64,000 bases of DNA, taken from Pelagihabitans sp963760375. Lineage in GTDB: Bacteria; Bacteroidota; Bacteroidia; Flavobacteriales; Flavobacteriaceae. Positions 35,338 through 44,752 of this stretch are shown piece by piece. Under the pieces are notes generated by a model. It made no database searches and had not been told where the DNA came from. It was given only the letters and a program-made list of their open reading frames with translations. The DNA lies in the NCBI GenBank assembly GCA_963760375.1, contig CAVXCS010000007.1, positions 1 to 64,000 of the forward strand, written 5' to 3'. Every line of letters starts with the position of its first letter. Within the stretch, counting starts at the first letter, position 1. The position numbers were made by a program, and so were the translations under genes.

Positions 35338-35724
35338 TTAGTTGAATTGCCTTAAACAACGGTAGCCCAACAGGGCCCAGCCGGCAATCAAGAAAGTTCC
35401 CCCCACTGGGGTGATCAAGCCGATGGGGGAGAAATCGAACCCGGTCAATCCTTTGGTCGCCAGAAGATAAAGGGAAAAAGAGAACAGTACGATACCGATG
35501 GCCAAGCAATAAAAGATCCATTTTTTGCTAGCCACAGGCAATTGCGAGCTAGTCCCGAGCACCAGCAATAATAAGGCATGGTACATTTGGTATTTCACCC
35601 CCGTCTCGTAAGCGTGCATTGCCCGGGTATCTACCAAATGCTCCAAACCATGGGCCCCGAATGCGCCTAAAACTACCGCCAATCCGCCAAAAATAATCCC
35701 CGTTAAAAATATTGTTCTGTTCAT
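35338..35724 (-). CDS. DUF423 membrane protein
   Basis: A 128-aa protein with four membrane helices and the DUF423 signature GAFGAHGLE near residue 22, followed by YQMYHALLLL and ITPVGGTFLIAGW. It is related to YgdD of E. coli; the function is not established. It stands between pckA and the divergent saccharopine dehydrogenase gene. Confidence 0.92.
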   Translation of the reverse strand: MNRTIFLTGIIFGGLAVVLGAFGAHGLEHLVDTRAMHAYETGVKYQMYHALLLLVLGTSSQLPVASKKWIFYCLAIGIVLFSFSLYLLATKGLTGFDFSPIGLITPVGGTFLIAGWALLGYRCLRQFN

Positions 35725-35764
35725 AACTTAATAGCTTACTTTTTTGATAAATGTAACAATTTGA

Positions 35765-35772
35765 TACCTTCG
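35765..35772 (+). promoter_or_regulatory. Probable promoter of the saccharopine dehydrogenase gene
   Basis: TACCTTCG (one mismatch to TAnnTTTG), with TTTG at 35743-35746 eighteen bases upstream as the -33 element. The start codon at 35804 is 31 bp downstream. Confidence 0.4.
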
Positions 35773-35803
35773 TCCTGCGTTATATCCAACGTAAAAATAG
35801 TCA

Positions 35804-37183
35804 ATGCATATGTTGCGAAATATACTTGTGGTAGGTGCCGGGAAGTCAACCTCCTATCTTTTGGATTATTTTTTGGAAAAATCAGCCCCCGAAAAACTTC
35901 ATTTGACCATTGGCGACCTTCATCCGGAGGGCATTCCCGAGAAAATCAGAAAACATACGGCCTGCAAGGTGATCCAACTCGATATTTTTAATGATATCGA
36001 GCGAAAACAGGCCATCTCAGACAGTGATATTGTGGTTTCAATGCTACCTGCCCGATTCCACATCAAGGTCGCGGAAGATTGCTTGGCCCAAAACAAGCAT
36101 TTGGTCACCGCTTCCTATATCAGTGAGGAAATCAAGGCGCTCGACACTTCCGCAAAGGAAAAGGGCCTTGTTTTTATGAACGAAATCGGACTTGATCCCG
36201 GAATTGACCATATGAGCGCAATGCAGATCATTGACCGTATCAGGGCCAAAGGTGGCAAAATGTTGCTTTTCGAATCATTTACCGGGGGCTTGGTGGCCCC
36301 TGAAAGCGACAATAACCTATGGAATTATAAATTTACCTGGAACCCAAGAAATGTCGTGGTCGCCGGACAAGGAGGCGCGGCCAAATTTATTCAGGAAGGA
36401 ACCTATAAATACATTCCCTACCATAAACTCTTTAGGCGTACCGAGTTTTTTGACATAGAAGGCTATGGCCGGTTCGAAGGATATGCGAATAGGGATTCGC
36501 TTAATTATCGGGAGGCCTATGGACTACAAAATGCACTTACCCTATATCGGGGCACCATGCGCCGGGTTGGTTTTTCCAAGGCTTGGAACATGTTCGTTCA
36601 ACTGGGTATGACAGATGATAGCTATACCATCGACAATTCGGATGGGATGTCTTATAGGGAATTCGTAAATCTTTTTCTTCCCTATTCGCCAACCGATACG
36701 GTGGAACTCAAGATGAGACATTATTTGAAGATCGATCAAGATGATATCATGTGGGACAAACTGGTGGAACTGGATCTTTTCAACCGAAACAAGACCGTTA
36801 CCCTCAAGCACGCCACCCCGGCCCAGATACTACAGGCGATTCTGGAAGATAGCTGGACACTGGCCGAGAGTGATAAGGATATGATCGTAATGTACCACAA
36901 GTTCGGCTTCGAAATCGAGGGTAAAAAAAAGCAGATCGATGCGAACATGGTGGTCATTGGGGAAAACAAATCGCATACCGCCATGGCCAAAACCGTAGGC
37001 CTACCCGTTGCCATTGCCACCTTGCTCATTTTGAACCAAAAGATTACAACCCCAGGGGTTCAAATTCCGATCAGAAAAGAAGTGTACGAACCCATTCTAC
37101 AAGAATTGCAAAAACTGGGCATCCTTTTTAAGGAATATGAGGTGCCCTACTTGGGGTATAATCCCGACTCCGTGGCAAGTTAA
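35804..37183 (+). CDS. Saccharopine dehydrogenase-family protein
   Basis: A 459-aa dehydrogenase with an N-terminal Rossmann motif (ILVVGAGKSTSYLL) and the saccharopine-dehydrogenase C-terminal domain (NEIGLDPGIDHMSAM at ~127, then GAAKFIQEGTYKYI). The resemblance is to the glutamate-forming enzyme of lysine metabolism. The start could be M1 or the second ATG at 35810. An Lrp/AsnC regulator is encoded 208 bp downstream on the same strand, a common partner for amino-acid catabolic genes. The 208-bp gap shows only a possible TATTTTTA promoter element near its end. Confidence 0.88.
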   Translation: MHMLRNILVVGAGKSTSYLLDYFLEKSAPEKLHLTIGDLHPEGIPEKIRKHTACKVIQLDIFNDIERKQAISDSDIVVSMLPARFHIKVAEDCLAQNKHLVTASYISEEIKALDTSAKEKGLVFMNEIGLDPGIDHMSAMQIIDRIRAKGGKMLLFESFTGGLVAPESDNNLWNYKFTWNPRNVVVAGQGGAAKFIQEGTYKYIPYHKLFRRTEFFDIEGYGRFEGYANRDSLNYREAYGLQNALTLYRGTMRRVGFSKAWNMFVQLGMTDDSYTIDNSDGMSYREFVNLFLPYSPTDTVELKMRHYLKIDQDDIMWDKLVELDLFNRNKTVTLKHATPAQILQAILEDSWTLAESDKDMIVMYHKFGFEIEGKKKQIDANMVVIGENKSHTAMAKTVGLPVAIATLLILNQKITTPGVQIPIRKEVYEPILQELQKLGILFKEYEVPYLGYNPDSVAS

Positions 37184-37391
37184 GGCCTTGTCCTACCCAA
37201 AGCGTCCCAAATTGGTTGTTCATAGCCAAGGCTTCATCAGCACTGGCATCCCATCACAAAGGGAGGTATCCCGGATATTATTTCGTTGGCTCGGCCGTAA
37301 AAACAAACGCCAAAACATGGCAATTTATACCCTTGTCGGTTAATATATTTAAGCAATATGTTATTTTTACGTATAGATCAAAAGCACAAGT

Positions 37392-37862
37392 ATGAAATCT
37401 GGTAATGAAAAAATAAAAATCGATGGCATTGACAAGAAAATCCTAAGGTACTTGATGCAGGATGCGCGAAAACCGGTTCTGGAAATTGCGCGAAACATTG
37501 GCATTTCCGGGGCGGCCATTCATCAAAGGCTACGAAAATTGGAATCATCCGGACTGCTTGCGGGTTCAAAATTTTTGATCAATCCTAAAGCTATGGGTTA
37601 TACCACAATGGCCTACATAGGCATCTATTTGGACAAGGCCATGAGCAACCCTGCAGCGGTCAAACAACTCGAGAAGATTCCTGAAGTATTGGAATGCCAT
37701 TACACCACGGGCAACTGGTCGATTCTGATCAAGGTCCTCTGTAGGGACAATGAACATCTGATGCAGGTGCTCAATAAGGAAATCCAGCAAATTGAGGGGG
37801 TTTCCCGAACAGAGACCTTTATTTCCCTGGCCCAGCAGATCGATCGGCAGATTACCATCTAA
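37392..37862 (+). CDS. Lrp/AsnC-family transcriptional regulator
   Basis: A 156-aa regulator. The N-terminal winged helix (IDGIDKKILRYLMQDARKP, then IGISGAAIHQRLRKLESSG) is followed by an AsnC/RAM ligand-binding domain (~75-150, with YHYTTGNWSIL-like ECHYTTGNWS). These proteins form octamers and respond to amino acids. Control of the neighbouring saccharopine dehydrogenase is a reasonable inference. Confidence 0.93.
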   Translation: MKSGNEKIKIDGIDKKILRYLMQDARKPVLEIARNIGISGAAIHQRLRKLESSGLLAGSKFLINPKAMGYTTMAYIGIYLDKAMSNPAAVKQLEKIPEVLECHYTTGNWSILIKVLCRDNEHLMQVLNKEIQQIEGVSRTETFISLAQQIDRQITI

Positions 37863-37911
37863 AATGTATTAAATCAACGCGATTTTCGAAAGATTCCTTT
37901 TCAAAATGAAA

Positions 37912-37942
37912 AAGCCCATCCAGAAAAAATCCGGACGGGCTT
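37912..37942. terminator. Bidirectional terminator between Lrp gene and zinc peptidase gene
   Basis: A 10-bp stem (AAGCCCATCC with GGACGGGCTT, one A-C mismatch) and an 11-nt A-rich loop, flanked by an A run on the left and TTCTC on the right. It sits between two convergent genes. Confidence 0.75.
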
Positions 37943-37960
37943 CTCAAAATATCATTTAAA

Positions 37961-38656
37961 TCAATCCCTTCCGCCAAGCACCTGCATTCCCCAGTATACC
38001 AAGGTAGCCAAGGAACCTATGGCAGCCACCAGATAGGTACGGGCCGCCCACTTGAGCGCGTCCTCGGAACCTTTATATTCTTCCTGAGTCACCATGTTCT
38101 TTGCTTTTAACCATGCCAATGCACGGTTACTGGCATCGTATTCAACGGGCAAGGTGATAAAACTGAACAATGTGGCGAGGCCCATCATGGCCAATCCTGC
38201 AACGGCGACATAATAACCTAGTCCCATACCGGCAGCAGCACCAAGCATAAGTCCGCCAAAGACCACCCACATGCTCAACCCGGAAGTGACGCTCACCACG
38301 GGCACCAATCTAGACCGCAAGGCAAGCCATTCGTACGCTTGGGCGTGCTGAACGGCGTGCCCACATTCATGGGCCGCCACGGCAGCAGCGGATGCGTTGC
38401 GTTGGCTATAGACCCCTTCGCTAAGGTTAACGGTCTTATTTTTTGGGTTGTAGTGGTCGCTCAGCATCCCCGGAGTGGAAACCACCTTCACGTCGCGAAT
38501 ACCGTGATCGGCCAGCATTTTTTCGGCGATTTCGGCTCCGCTCATCCCATTTCGTAAATGCACCTTCGAATAGAACTTGAACTTCTTCTTTAACTGGCTG
38601 CTTACCAACCAACTGACCAGGGCAATGGCACCGATCAGTATATAATATCCCATCAT
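37961..38656 (-). CDS. Neutral zinc metallopeptidase, membrane-bound (Zn_peptidase_2/YugP)
   Basis: A 231-aa protein of the YugP-like membrane metallopeptidase family. It has an N-terminal helix, then VKVVSTPGMLSDHYNPKNK (typical of the family), the zinc motif AAHECGHAVQ (HExxH variant HECGH, ~114) and three further C-terminal helices. The second methionine (38653) is an equally good start. It is probably involved in membrane-protein turnover; substrates are unknown. Confidence 0.92.
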   Translation of the reverse strand: MMGYYILIGAIALVSWLVSSQLKKKFKFYSKVHLRNGMSGAEIAEKMLADHGIRDVKVVSTPGMLSDHYNPKNKTVNLSEGVYSQRNASAAAVAAHECGHAVQHAQAYEWLALRSRLVPVVSVTSGLSMWVVFGGLMLGAAAGMGLGYYVAVAGLAMMGLATLFSFITLPVEYDASNRALAWLKAKNMVTQEEYKGSEDALKWAARTYLVAAIGSLATLVYWGMQVLGGRD

Positions 38657-39052
38657 AATTTTTCAAATTAATTTTACATTGATGATATCAAAGATAATAC
38701 TGAATCCCGATATCATTGCTACATAAAGCAAAAACCCCGCCAATCTTCCTAATTCGCATTAGGAAGTTCAGGGGGAGAATATTTCATGACAAAATGTACG
38801 GGCCATGCCAAAACGACTTCCCATTCCAAATGGAGCAACCATAGCCTTGAGGGCAGGATTACTATCGCCATTACCATGGTGGCGGCATAGTGGATAAGGC
38901 CCCCGCTTATTGGCCGTGCAATAATGAGCTACCATTCGAAGAATTATAATAGATCTTCGTACGTGCTCTTTTCACAGCTCCTTGAATCGACCGTCATGTC
39001 AAAAAAAAAGAATGTCTGGCCCTTAATAAATTCTTTAAAAGGGCAAAATCGA
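38657..39052. other. 396-bp intergenic region with a perfect 9-bp palindrome and a small hydrophobic ORF
   Basis: This is the only gene-free stretch over 300 bp. It holds CTTCCTAAT-N4-ATTAGGAAG at 38745-38766. On the minus strand, 38877-38749 is a 42-codon ORF (starts MVMAIVILPSRLWLLHLEW) with two hydrophobic runs whose stop codon lies inside the palindrome. Nothing else was recognised. The ORF could be a tiny membrane protein, a relic of a longer one or chance. Confidence 0.4.
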
Positions 39053-41881
39053 CTAGCCTACAATATTTACAATTTTCCCAGGTACGACAATCACTTTTTT
39101 GGGATTACGGCCCTCCAATTGTTTTTTTGTTTTTTCGTGGGCCAGTACCGCGGCTTCGATGTCTTCCTTGGACATATCGGAAGGCAACTCCAAGGTGAAC
39201 CTCATTTTACCATTGAACGAAATGGGGTATTCTTTACTGCGCTCTACCAAATATTTGGGCTCAAACACTGGAAATGGTACCGTTGAGATGGAGGTATTAT
39301 GCCCCAATTGTGCCCAAAGCTCTTCCGCGATATGGGGAGCGTATGGAGACACCAAAACAACAAGGGGCTCGAGTATGGCCCTGCTGTTGCAATTTTGCGC
39401 GGTCAGTTCATTGACGCAGATCATAAAAGAAGATACCGTGGTATTGAACGAAAAGTGTTCAATGTCTTCGGCCACTTTTTTGATGGTTTTGTGCAAAGTC
39501 TTTAAACTTTCCTTGGAAGGCTCGGATTTGATGACCTGCAACCCCTGCTCATTAAAATACAGGCGCCAAAGTTTCTTCAAGAAGCCGTGTACTCCGGTGA
39601 TGCCCGCCGTATTCCATGGCTTGGATTGTTCCAAGGGTCCCAAAAACATTTCATAGAGCCTGAGGCTATCCGCACCGTATTGCTCACAAATGCTGTCGGG
39701 GCTCACCACATTGTATTTCGATTTCGACATCTTTTCAATCTCCCGCCCAACAATATATTTCCCCTTTTCCAAGACGAACTCCGTGTTTCCATAGTCGGGT
39801 TGCCACTTTTTAAAGGCATTGACGTCCAATTCATCTGCACTATTGATCAAGGAGATGTCAACATGGATGGGAGTCACCTGCTTGTCGCCGACCAATCCTT
39901 TTGAAATCACCTTGCCCGATTCCTCATCCCTATAAATAAACGCACTCATTCCGGTGACCATGCCCTGGTTGATCAATTTTTTGGCAAATTCTTCCTGGGG
40001 CACCAAGCCCTTGTCGAACATGAATTTCTGCCAAAACCTCGAATATAGTAAGTGCCCGGTGGCGTGCTCACTGCCCCCGATGTATAGATCCACTTCTTGC
40101 CAGTAGTCAATGGCTTCTTTGGAAAATATTTCCGTTTCATTGTGGGGATCCATGTAGCGGTTAAAATACTGGGAACTTCCGGCCCAACCCGGCATGGTAT
40201 TCAACTCAAGTGGAAAAACGGTTTTATGATCGACCTTTTCATTGCCGACCACCTTTGAACCTTGGGTATCCCAGGCCCATTCCGTTGCGTTGCCCAAGGG
40301 TGGTTCACCGGTTTCGGTAGGCAAGTATTTTACCACTTCAGGAAGTCTGATCGGCAAATGTTCATCGGGAACCATTTTCGGCATGCCCTCGACATAATAC
40401 ACGGGAAACGGCTCGCCCCAATAACGTTGACGGCTGAAGACGGCATCGCGCAGGCGAAAATTCACCTTCCCCTTCCCCTGTCCCAAATTTTCGAGCGCTG
40501 CAATGACTTTTTTCACAGCTTTTTCATAGGTTAACCCATTCAAAAAATCTGAATTGGCGATCACGGTATGCGCTTTATCGACAAAGGCTTCTTCCGTAAT
40601 GTCTGCCCCTTGAAAAATATTGGGAATGGGAATCCCGAAATGTTTGGCAAAATCATAGTCGCGCTGATCTCCACAAGGTACTGACATCACGGCTCCGGTA
40701 CCATAACCTGCCAAAACATAGTCGCCGATCCATATAGGGACGGGGGCCTTGGTAAAGGGATGTGCGGCATAGGCCCCGGTAAAGGCCCCGGTGATACTCT
40801 TGACATCGGCCATTCGGTCACGTTCCGATCGCATCGCACTTGCCTCGACATAGGCCTCTACCGCTGCTTTTTGTTCGTGGCTTGTGATTTTAGCGACCAG
40901 TTCATGCTCTGGGGCCAAGGTCATAAAGCTCGCTCCAAAAATAGTGTCGGGCCGGGTAGTGAACACTTCGATGGGATGGCTGATTTCATTGGCATCGGAA
41001 GGGATGGTCTTGAACACTACGGATGCCCCTTCCGACCTGCCGATCCAATTGGTCTGTGAATCCTTTAACGGTTGCGGCCAGTCTATGGTATCGAGCCCGT
41101 CGAGCAGCCGTTGGGCATAGGCCGTGATGCGCATGCTCCATTGGGTCATCTTTTTACGGATGACCGGATGGCCCCCGCGTTCAGAAACCCCGTTCACGAT
41201 CTCGTCATTGGCCAGAACGGTCCCCAATGCGGGACACCAATTGACCTCACTTTCGGCCAGATAGGTCAGCCGATACTTCAATAAAATGCCTTGGCGCTGC
41301 TGGTCAGACATCGCTTTCCAGTCTTGGGCAGAAAATCGGGGAACTTCCTCATCACAGACCGCGTTGACCTTGGCATTGCCATTTTTCTCGAATATGGAAA
41401 CCAAGGTTTGGATGTCTTCGGCCTTATCACTGTCGCTATTGTACCAGGAATTGAAGAGTTGGATAAAGACCCATTGGGTCCACTTATAATATTTGGGGTC
41501 AGAAGTACGCACTTCCCGGCTCCAGTCGAAGGAAAATCCGATTTTGTCGAGTTGTTCCCGGTATCTGCTGATATTGGCTTCAGTGGTAAGTGCGGGATGT
41601 TGTCCCGTTTGTATCGCATATTGTTCCGCGGGCAAGCCGAACGAATCAAAACCCATGGGGTGAAGTACATTAAAACCTTGGTGTCTTTTGTAACGGGCAT
41701 AAATGTCACTTGCGATATAACCCAGTGGATGGCCTACATGAAGCCCCGCTCCGGAGGGATAGGGAAACATATCGAGCACATAAAACTTTGGCCTCGAAGG
41801 GTTGTTTTCAGCCCTGAAGGTTTGATTTTTGGCCCAGTACTTTTGCCATTTGGCCTCAATTTCATTGAAATTGTATCTCAT
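39053..41881 (-). CDS. leuS: Leucyl-tRNA synthetase
   Basis: A 942-aa class I synthetase. The HIGH motif is in PYPSGAGLHVGHPLG (~38-52), the editing (CP1) domain carries TTRPDTIFGASF and the T-rich region (~300-500), and KMSKS appears intact in EKMSKSKYNVV (~700). The last part is the anticodon-binding domain plus a C-terminal extension. Full length, monocistronic. Confidence 0.97.
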   Translation of the reverse strand: MRYNFNEIEAKWQKYWAKNQTFRAENNPSRPKFYVLDMFPYPSGAGLHVGHPLGYIASDIYARYKRHQGFNVLHPMGFDSFGLPAEQYAIQTGQHPALTTEANISRYREQLDKIGFSFDWSREVRTSDPKYYKWTQWVFIQLFNSWYNSDSDKAEDIQTLVSIFEKNGNAKVNAVCDEEVPRFSAQDWKAMSDQQRQGILLKYRLTYLAESEVNWCPALGTVLANDEIVNGVSERGGHPVIRKKMTQWSMRITAYAQRLLDGLDTIDWPQPLKDSQTNWIGRSEGASVVFKTIPSDANEISHPIEVFTTRPDTIFGASFMTLAPEHELVAKITSHEQKAAVEAYVEASAMRSERDRMADVKSITGAFTGAYAAHPFTKAPVPIWIGDYVLAGYGTGAVMSVPCGDQRDYDFAKHFGIPIPNIFQGADITEEAFVDKAHTVIANSDFLNGLTYEKAVKKVIAALENLGQGKGKVNFRLRDAVFSRQRYWGEPFPVYYVEGMPKMVPDEHLPIRLPEVVKYLPTETGEPPLGNATEWAWDTQGSKVVGNEKVDHKTVFPLELNTMPGWAGSSQYFNRYMDPHNETEIFSKEAIDYWQEVDLYIGGSEHATGHLLYSRFWQKFMFDKGLVPQEEFAKKLINQGMVTGMSAFIYRDEESGKVISKGLVGDKQVTPIHVDISLINSADELDVNAFKKWQPDYGNTEFVLEKGKYIVGREIEKMSKSKYNVVSPDSICEQYGADSLRLYEMFLGPLEQSKPWNTAGITGVHGFLKKLWRLYFNEQGLQVIKSEPSKESLKTLHKTIKKVAEDIEHFSFNTTVSSFMICVNELTAQNCNSRAILEPLVVLVSPYAPHIAEELWAQLGHNTSISTVPFPVFEPKYLVERSKEYPISFNGKMRFTLELPSDMSKEDIEAAVLAHEKTKKQLEGRNPKKVIVVPGKIVNIVG

Positions 41882-42034
41882 GTTCCGGTTTTCCGTTAAT
41901 ATCGGGCAAAAATAAGTTTAATCCATTAAAAGGGAAAGCATAATGGCATAGAACACCGATTCGATAAAAAATTGAAAATATAGGGAAACGGTTATTAAGA
42001 TTACTTTCCTATTTTTACACCTTCAAATGCCGTT

Positions 42035-42913
42035 ATGGGAAACTCTTTTGAGAACTATCAAAAACGAAAATTGGTTTCGTCCTATTTTTCAGTGGTATTG
42101 AGTATTGGATTGGTGCTTTTTTTATTGGGCGTATTGGGTCTTCTGGTACTCAATACAAAGAAAATGGCGGATCATTTTAAGGAACAGATCGCTATTTCCA
42201 TCTTCTTAAAGGAAAGCGCCAAGGAAGTCGAGGTAAATCAGCTTCAAAAAAGCCTTGCCATGGCCGAATATGTTAAATCGGCCACTTATGTTTCCAAGGA
42301 GGAGGCCGCTAAAAAGCACAGTGAGGAAATAGGGGAGAATTTTATGGACTTTCTGGGTTATAACCCCTTAAAAAATTCTATCGATGTAAAGCTTAGGGCA
42401 GATTTTGTTTCGCCCGAACAGATTGAGGAAATTGCCGCGGAACTTGCGTCCAAGGATTATATCGAGGAAGTTAGTTATGACAAACCGTTGGTTGGCCTGC
42501 TCAACGATAACGTGAAGAAAATAAGTTTTTGGATTTTGGTGGCAAGTGGTGTCTTTACTTTTATTGCGGTGTTATTGATCAACAGCAGCATTCGATTGAG
42601 CATCTATGCCAAGCGGTTTATCATCAAGACCATGCAAATGGTCGGGGCGACCAAGGCCTTTATTCGAAGACCGTTTATTTGGACAAATATTAAATTGGGC
42701 ATGTTGGGAGGGCTTATCGCATTGGTGGCCCTGGCGGGATTCCTTTATTATATCGATTCCACCTTCCCGGAATTGGACCTATTTGGAGATCCATTGGTTT
42801 TGGTATTGTTATTTTCCGGTGTTTTTGCTTTAGGCATCGTGATTTCCCTGATCAGTACCTTTTTTGCGACACAACGCTTTCTAAATCTAAGAACCGACGA
42901 ATTATATTATTAA
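42035..42913 (+). CDS. ftsX: Cell-division ABC permease FtsX
   Basis: A 292-aa inner-membrane protein with the FtsX layout: a cytosolic N-terminus, a first helix (~20-40), a periplasmic domain (~45-165, with KEEAAKKHSEEIGENFMDFLGYNPL) and three more helices. With FtsE (not in this window) it activates peptidoglycan hydrolases at the septum. It heads a + strand run ftsX-DUF3098-uppP-truB. Confidence 0.93.
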   Translation: MGNSFENYQKRKLVSSYFSVVLSIGLVLFLLGVLGLLVLNTKKMADHFKEQIAISIFLKESAKEVEVNQLQKSLAMAEYVKSATYVSKEEAAKKHSEEIGENFMDFLGYNPLKNSIDVKLRADFVSPEQIEEIAAELASKDYIEEVSYDKPLVGLLNDNVKKISFWILVASGVFTFIAVLLINSSIRLSIYAKRFIIKTMQMVGATKAFIRRPFIWTNIKLGMLGGLIALVALAGFLYYIDSTFPELDLFGDPLVLVLLFSGVFALGIVISLISTFFATQRFLNLRTDELYY

Positions 42914-42922
42914 CTTTACCCC

Positions 42923-43189
42923 ATGGGCAAAAAATCAGAGCAACAAACCGAAAGGCGTGCACAACAAGAATTCATATTCCAAAAAAAGAATTATCTCTTT
43001 ATGTTCTTGGGAATGGGATTTGTTGCTTTGGGATTTATTCTGATGAGCGGCGGGGGCAGTGACGATCCCAACGTTTTTAATGAGGAAGTCTTCAATTTCA
43101 GGCGTATTCGACTTGCGCCCACGCTAGTGCTCATTGGCCTTGGCATCGAAGTTTATGCGATTTTGTTGAATCCGCACAAGAAGAAATAG
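42923..43189 (+). CDS. DUF3098 membrane protein
   Basis: An 88-aa protein with two membrane helices (NYLFMFLGMGFVALGFILM, and LAPTLVLIGLGIEVYAILL) and the DUF3098 linker (SGGGSDDPNVFNEEVFNFRR). It is placed between ftsX and uppP, as is usual in Flavobacteriaceae. Function unknown. Confidence 0.9.
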   Translation: MGKKSEQQTERRAQQEFIFQKKNYLFMFLGMGFVALGFILMSGGGSDDPNVFNEEVFNFRRIRLAPTLVLIGLGIEVYAILLNPHKKK

Positions 43190-43192
43190 GTT

Positions 43193-43978
43193 TTGGATAT
43201 TTTTAAAGCCATTGTACTCGCCATTATTGAAGGGATAACAGAGTACCTGCCCATTTCCTCCACAGGGCATATGATCATAGCCTCTTCGTTTTTTGGGATT
43301 GCCCAAGAAGAATTCACCAAACTGTTCACCATTGTCATTCAATTGGGCACCATTTTATCGGTGGTCGTGCTTTATTTTAAGCGTTTCTTCCAGACGGTCG
43401 ATTTTTATCTAAAACTTATTGTGGCCTTTATCCCCGCGGTCTTCTTTGGCCTACTTTTGAACGATGTGATAGATTCTTTATTGGGAAGTCCCTTAACAGT
43501 GGCCGTTTCATTGTTGCTGGGGGGCATTGTACTATTAAAGGTGGATGACTGGTTCGGTGATGGAAACCAAACGGCCATCTCCTATGCCACCGCGTTTAAA
43601 ATTGGAATGTTCCAGTGTTTGGCAATGATTCCCGGTGTTTCAAGGAGCGGCGCCAGTATTGTGGGGGGAATGACCCAAAAACTATCCCGTACCGCTGCTG
43701 CTGAATTTTCTTTTTTTCTTGCGGTACCGACCATGTTGGGCGCTACGCTAAAGAAAGGTTATGATTACTACAATGCCGGTTTTTCACTGACTTCGGAGCA
43801 GATCAATCTATTGATCATAGGCAACGTTGTAGGTTTTGTGGTGGCATTGTTGGCAATCAAGACATTTATAGGTTATTTGAGCAAACATGGTTTCAAAATG
43901 TTCGGTTATTATCGAATCATCGTCGGGCTGGCCATATTGCTCATCCACTATTTTGTTCGCCCACTAACCGTGATCTGA
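43193..43978 (+). CDS. uppP: Undecaprenyl-diphosphate phosphatase
   Basis: A 261-aa BacA-type membrane phosphatase recycling undecaprenyl pyrophosphate for envelope glycan synthesis. Motif 1 is EGITEYLPISSTGH (~14-27) and motif 2 is MIPGVSRSGASI (~144-155), both complete. The start is TTG at 43193, 3 bp after the DUF3098 stop; the next ATG is past motif 1. The stop overlaps the truB ATG by one base. Confidence 0.95.
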   Translation: MDIFKAIVLAIIEGITEYLPISSTGHMIIASSFFGIAQEEFTKLFTIVIQLGTILSVVVLYFKRFFQTVDFYLKLIVAFIPAVFFGLLLNDVIDSLLGSPLTVAVSLLLGGIVLLKVDDWFGDGNQTAISYATAFKIGMFQCLAMIPGVSRSGASIVGGMTQKLSRTAAAEFSFFLAVPTMLGATLKKGYDYYNAGFSLTSEQINLLIIGNVVGFVVALLAIKTFIGYLSKHGFKMFGYYRIIVGLAILLIHYFVRPLTVI

Positions 43979-44682
43979 TGACAAAAGATGAATTTTTGGA
44001 GGGACAAGTGCTTCTGATCGACAAGCCCTTGGGCTGGACATCGTTTCAGGCAGTCAACAAAATTAAATGGGCCATCAAGAGAAAATTCTCGCTCAAAAAA
44101 ATTAAAATAGGCCATGCGGGGACCTTAGACCCTTTGGCTACGGGCCTTCTGCTGATATGTACCGGCAAGTTCACCAAAATAATAGAACAGCTTCAGGGAG
44201 CGGAAAAGGAATACACAGGGACCATTACCCTCGGTGCGACCACGCCCTCCTATGACCTTGAAACCGAAGTGGATGCCACCTATCCCATAAACCATATCAC
44301 AAAGGAATTGATCGACGTTGCCGCTTCCTCTTTTGTGGGGGAAATTGAGCAACGGCCACCGATTTACTCGGCCTTAAAAAAAGATGGCAAACGCCTATAT
44401 GAGTATGCTCGTGCGGGACAGGAGATAACGATAAAAAAAAGAAAGGTAAGCATAACGGCCTTTGAGATTACCCAAGTCAACTTGCCTGACATAAAATTTA
44501 GGATTAGCTGTGGCAAAGGTACCTATATCCGATCGCTGGCCCATGATTTTGGCATCGCAGTACGCAGCGGCGGTCATCTTTCGGCCTTGAGAAGAACCAA
44601 AATAGGGGATTACAACGTAAATATAGCCATGGACCCCAATGCTTTTGCCGATATTTTGCTGCAAAACAACAATATTCCATAA
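43978..44682 (+). CDS. truB: tRNA pseudouridine-55 synthase
   Basis: A 234-aa TruB. The catalytic Asp51 is in GHAGTLDPLATG, followed by the family motif EKEYTGTITLGATT and RISCGKGTYIRSLAHDFG. It makes pseudouridine 55 in the T-loop of tRNAs. The shorter length (no PUA domain) matches other Bacteroidota TruB proteins. It is translationally coupled to uppP. Confidence 0.95.
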   Translation: MTKDEFLEGQVLLIDKPLGWTSFQAVNKIKWAIKRKFSLKKIKIGHAGTLDPLATGLLLICTGKFTKIIEQLQGAEKEYTGTITLGATTPSYDLETEVDATYPINHITKELIDVAASSFVGEIEQRPPIYSALKKDGKRLYEYARAGQEITIKKRKVSITAFEITQVNLPDIKFRISCGKGTYIRSLAHDFGIAVRSGGHLSALRRTKIGDYNVNIAMDPNAFADILLQNNNIP

Positions 44683-44752
44683 AAATGTCCGCAATTCGGT
44701 TTCCCTTGAACAGGAAATTGAAATAATTTTATAAAATTGCGGTTATAGCTCT

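Noticed and set aside
38924..39286. 120-codon plus-strand ORF over the leuS end
   Set aside because: Most of it is antisense to conserved leuS codons and its protein has no recognisable pattern.
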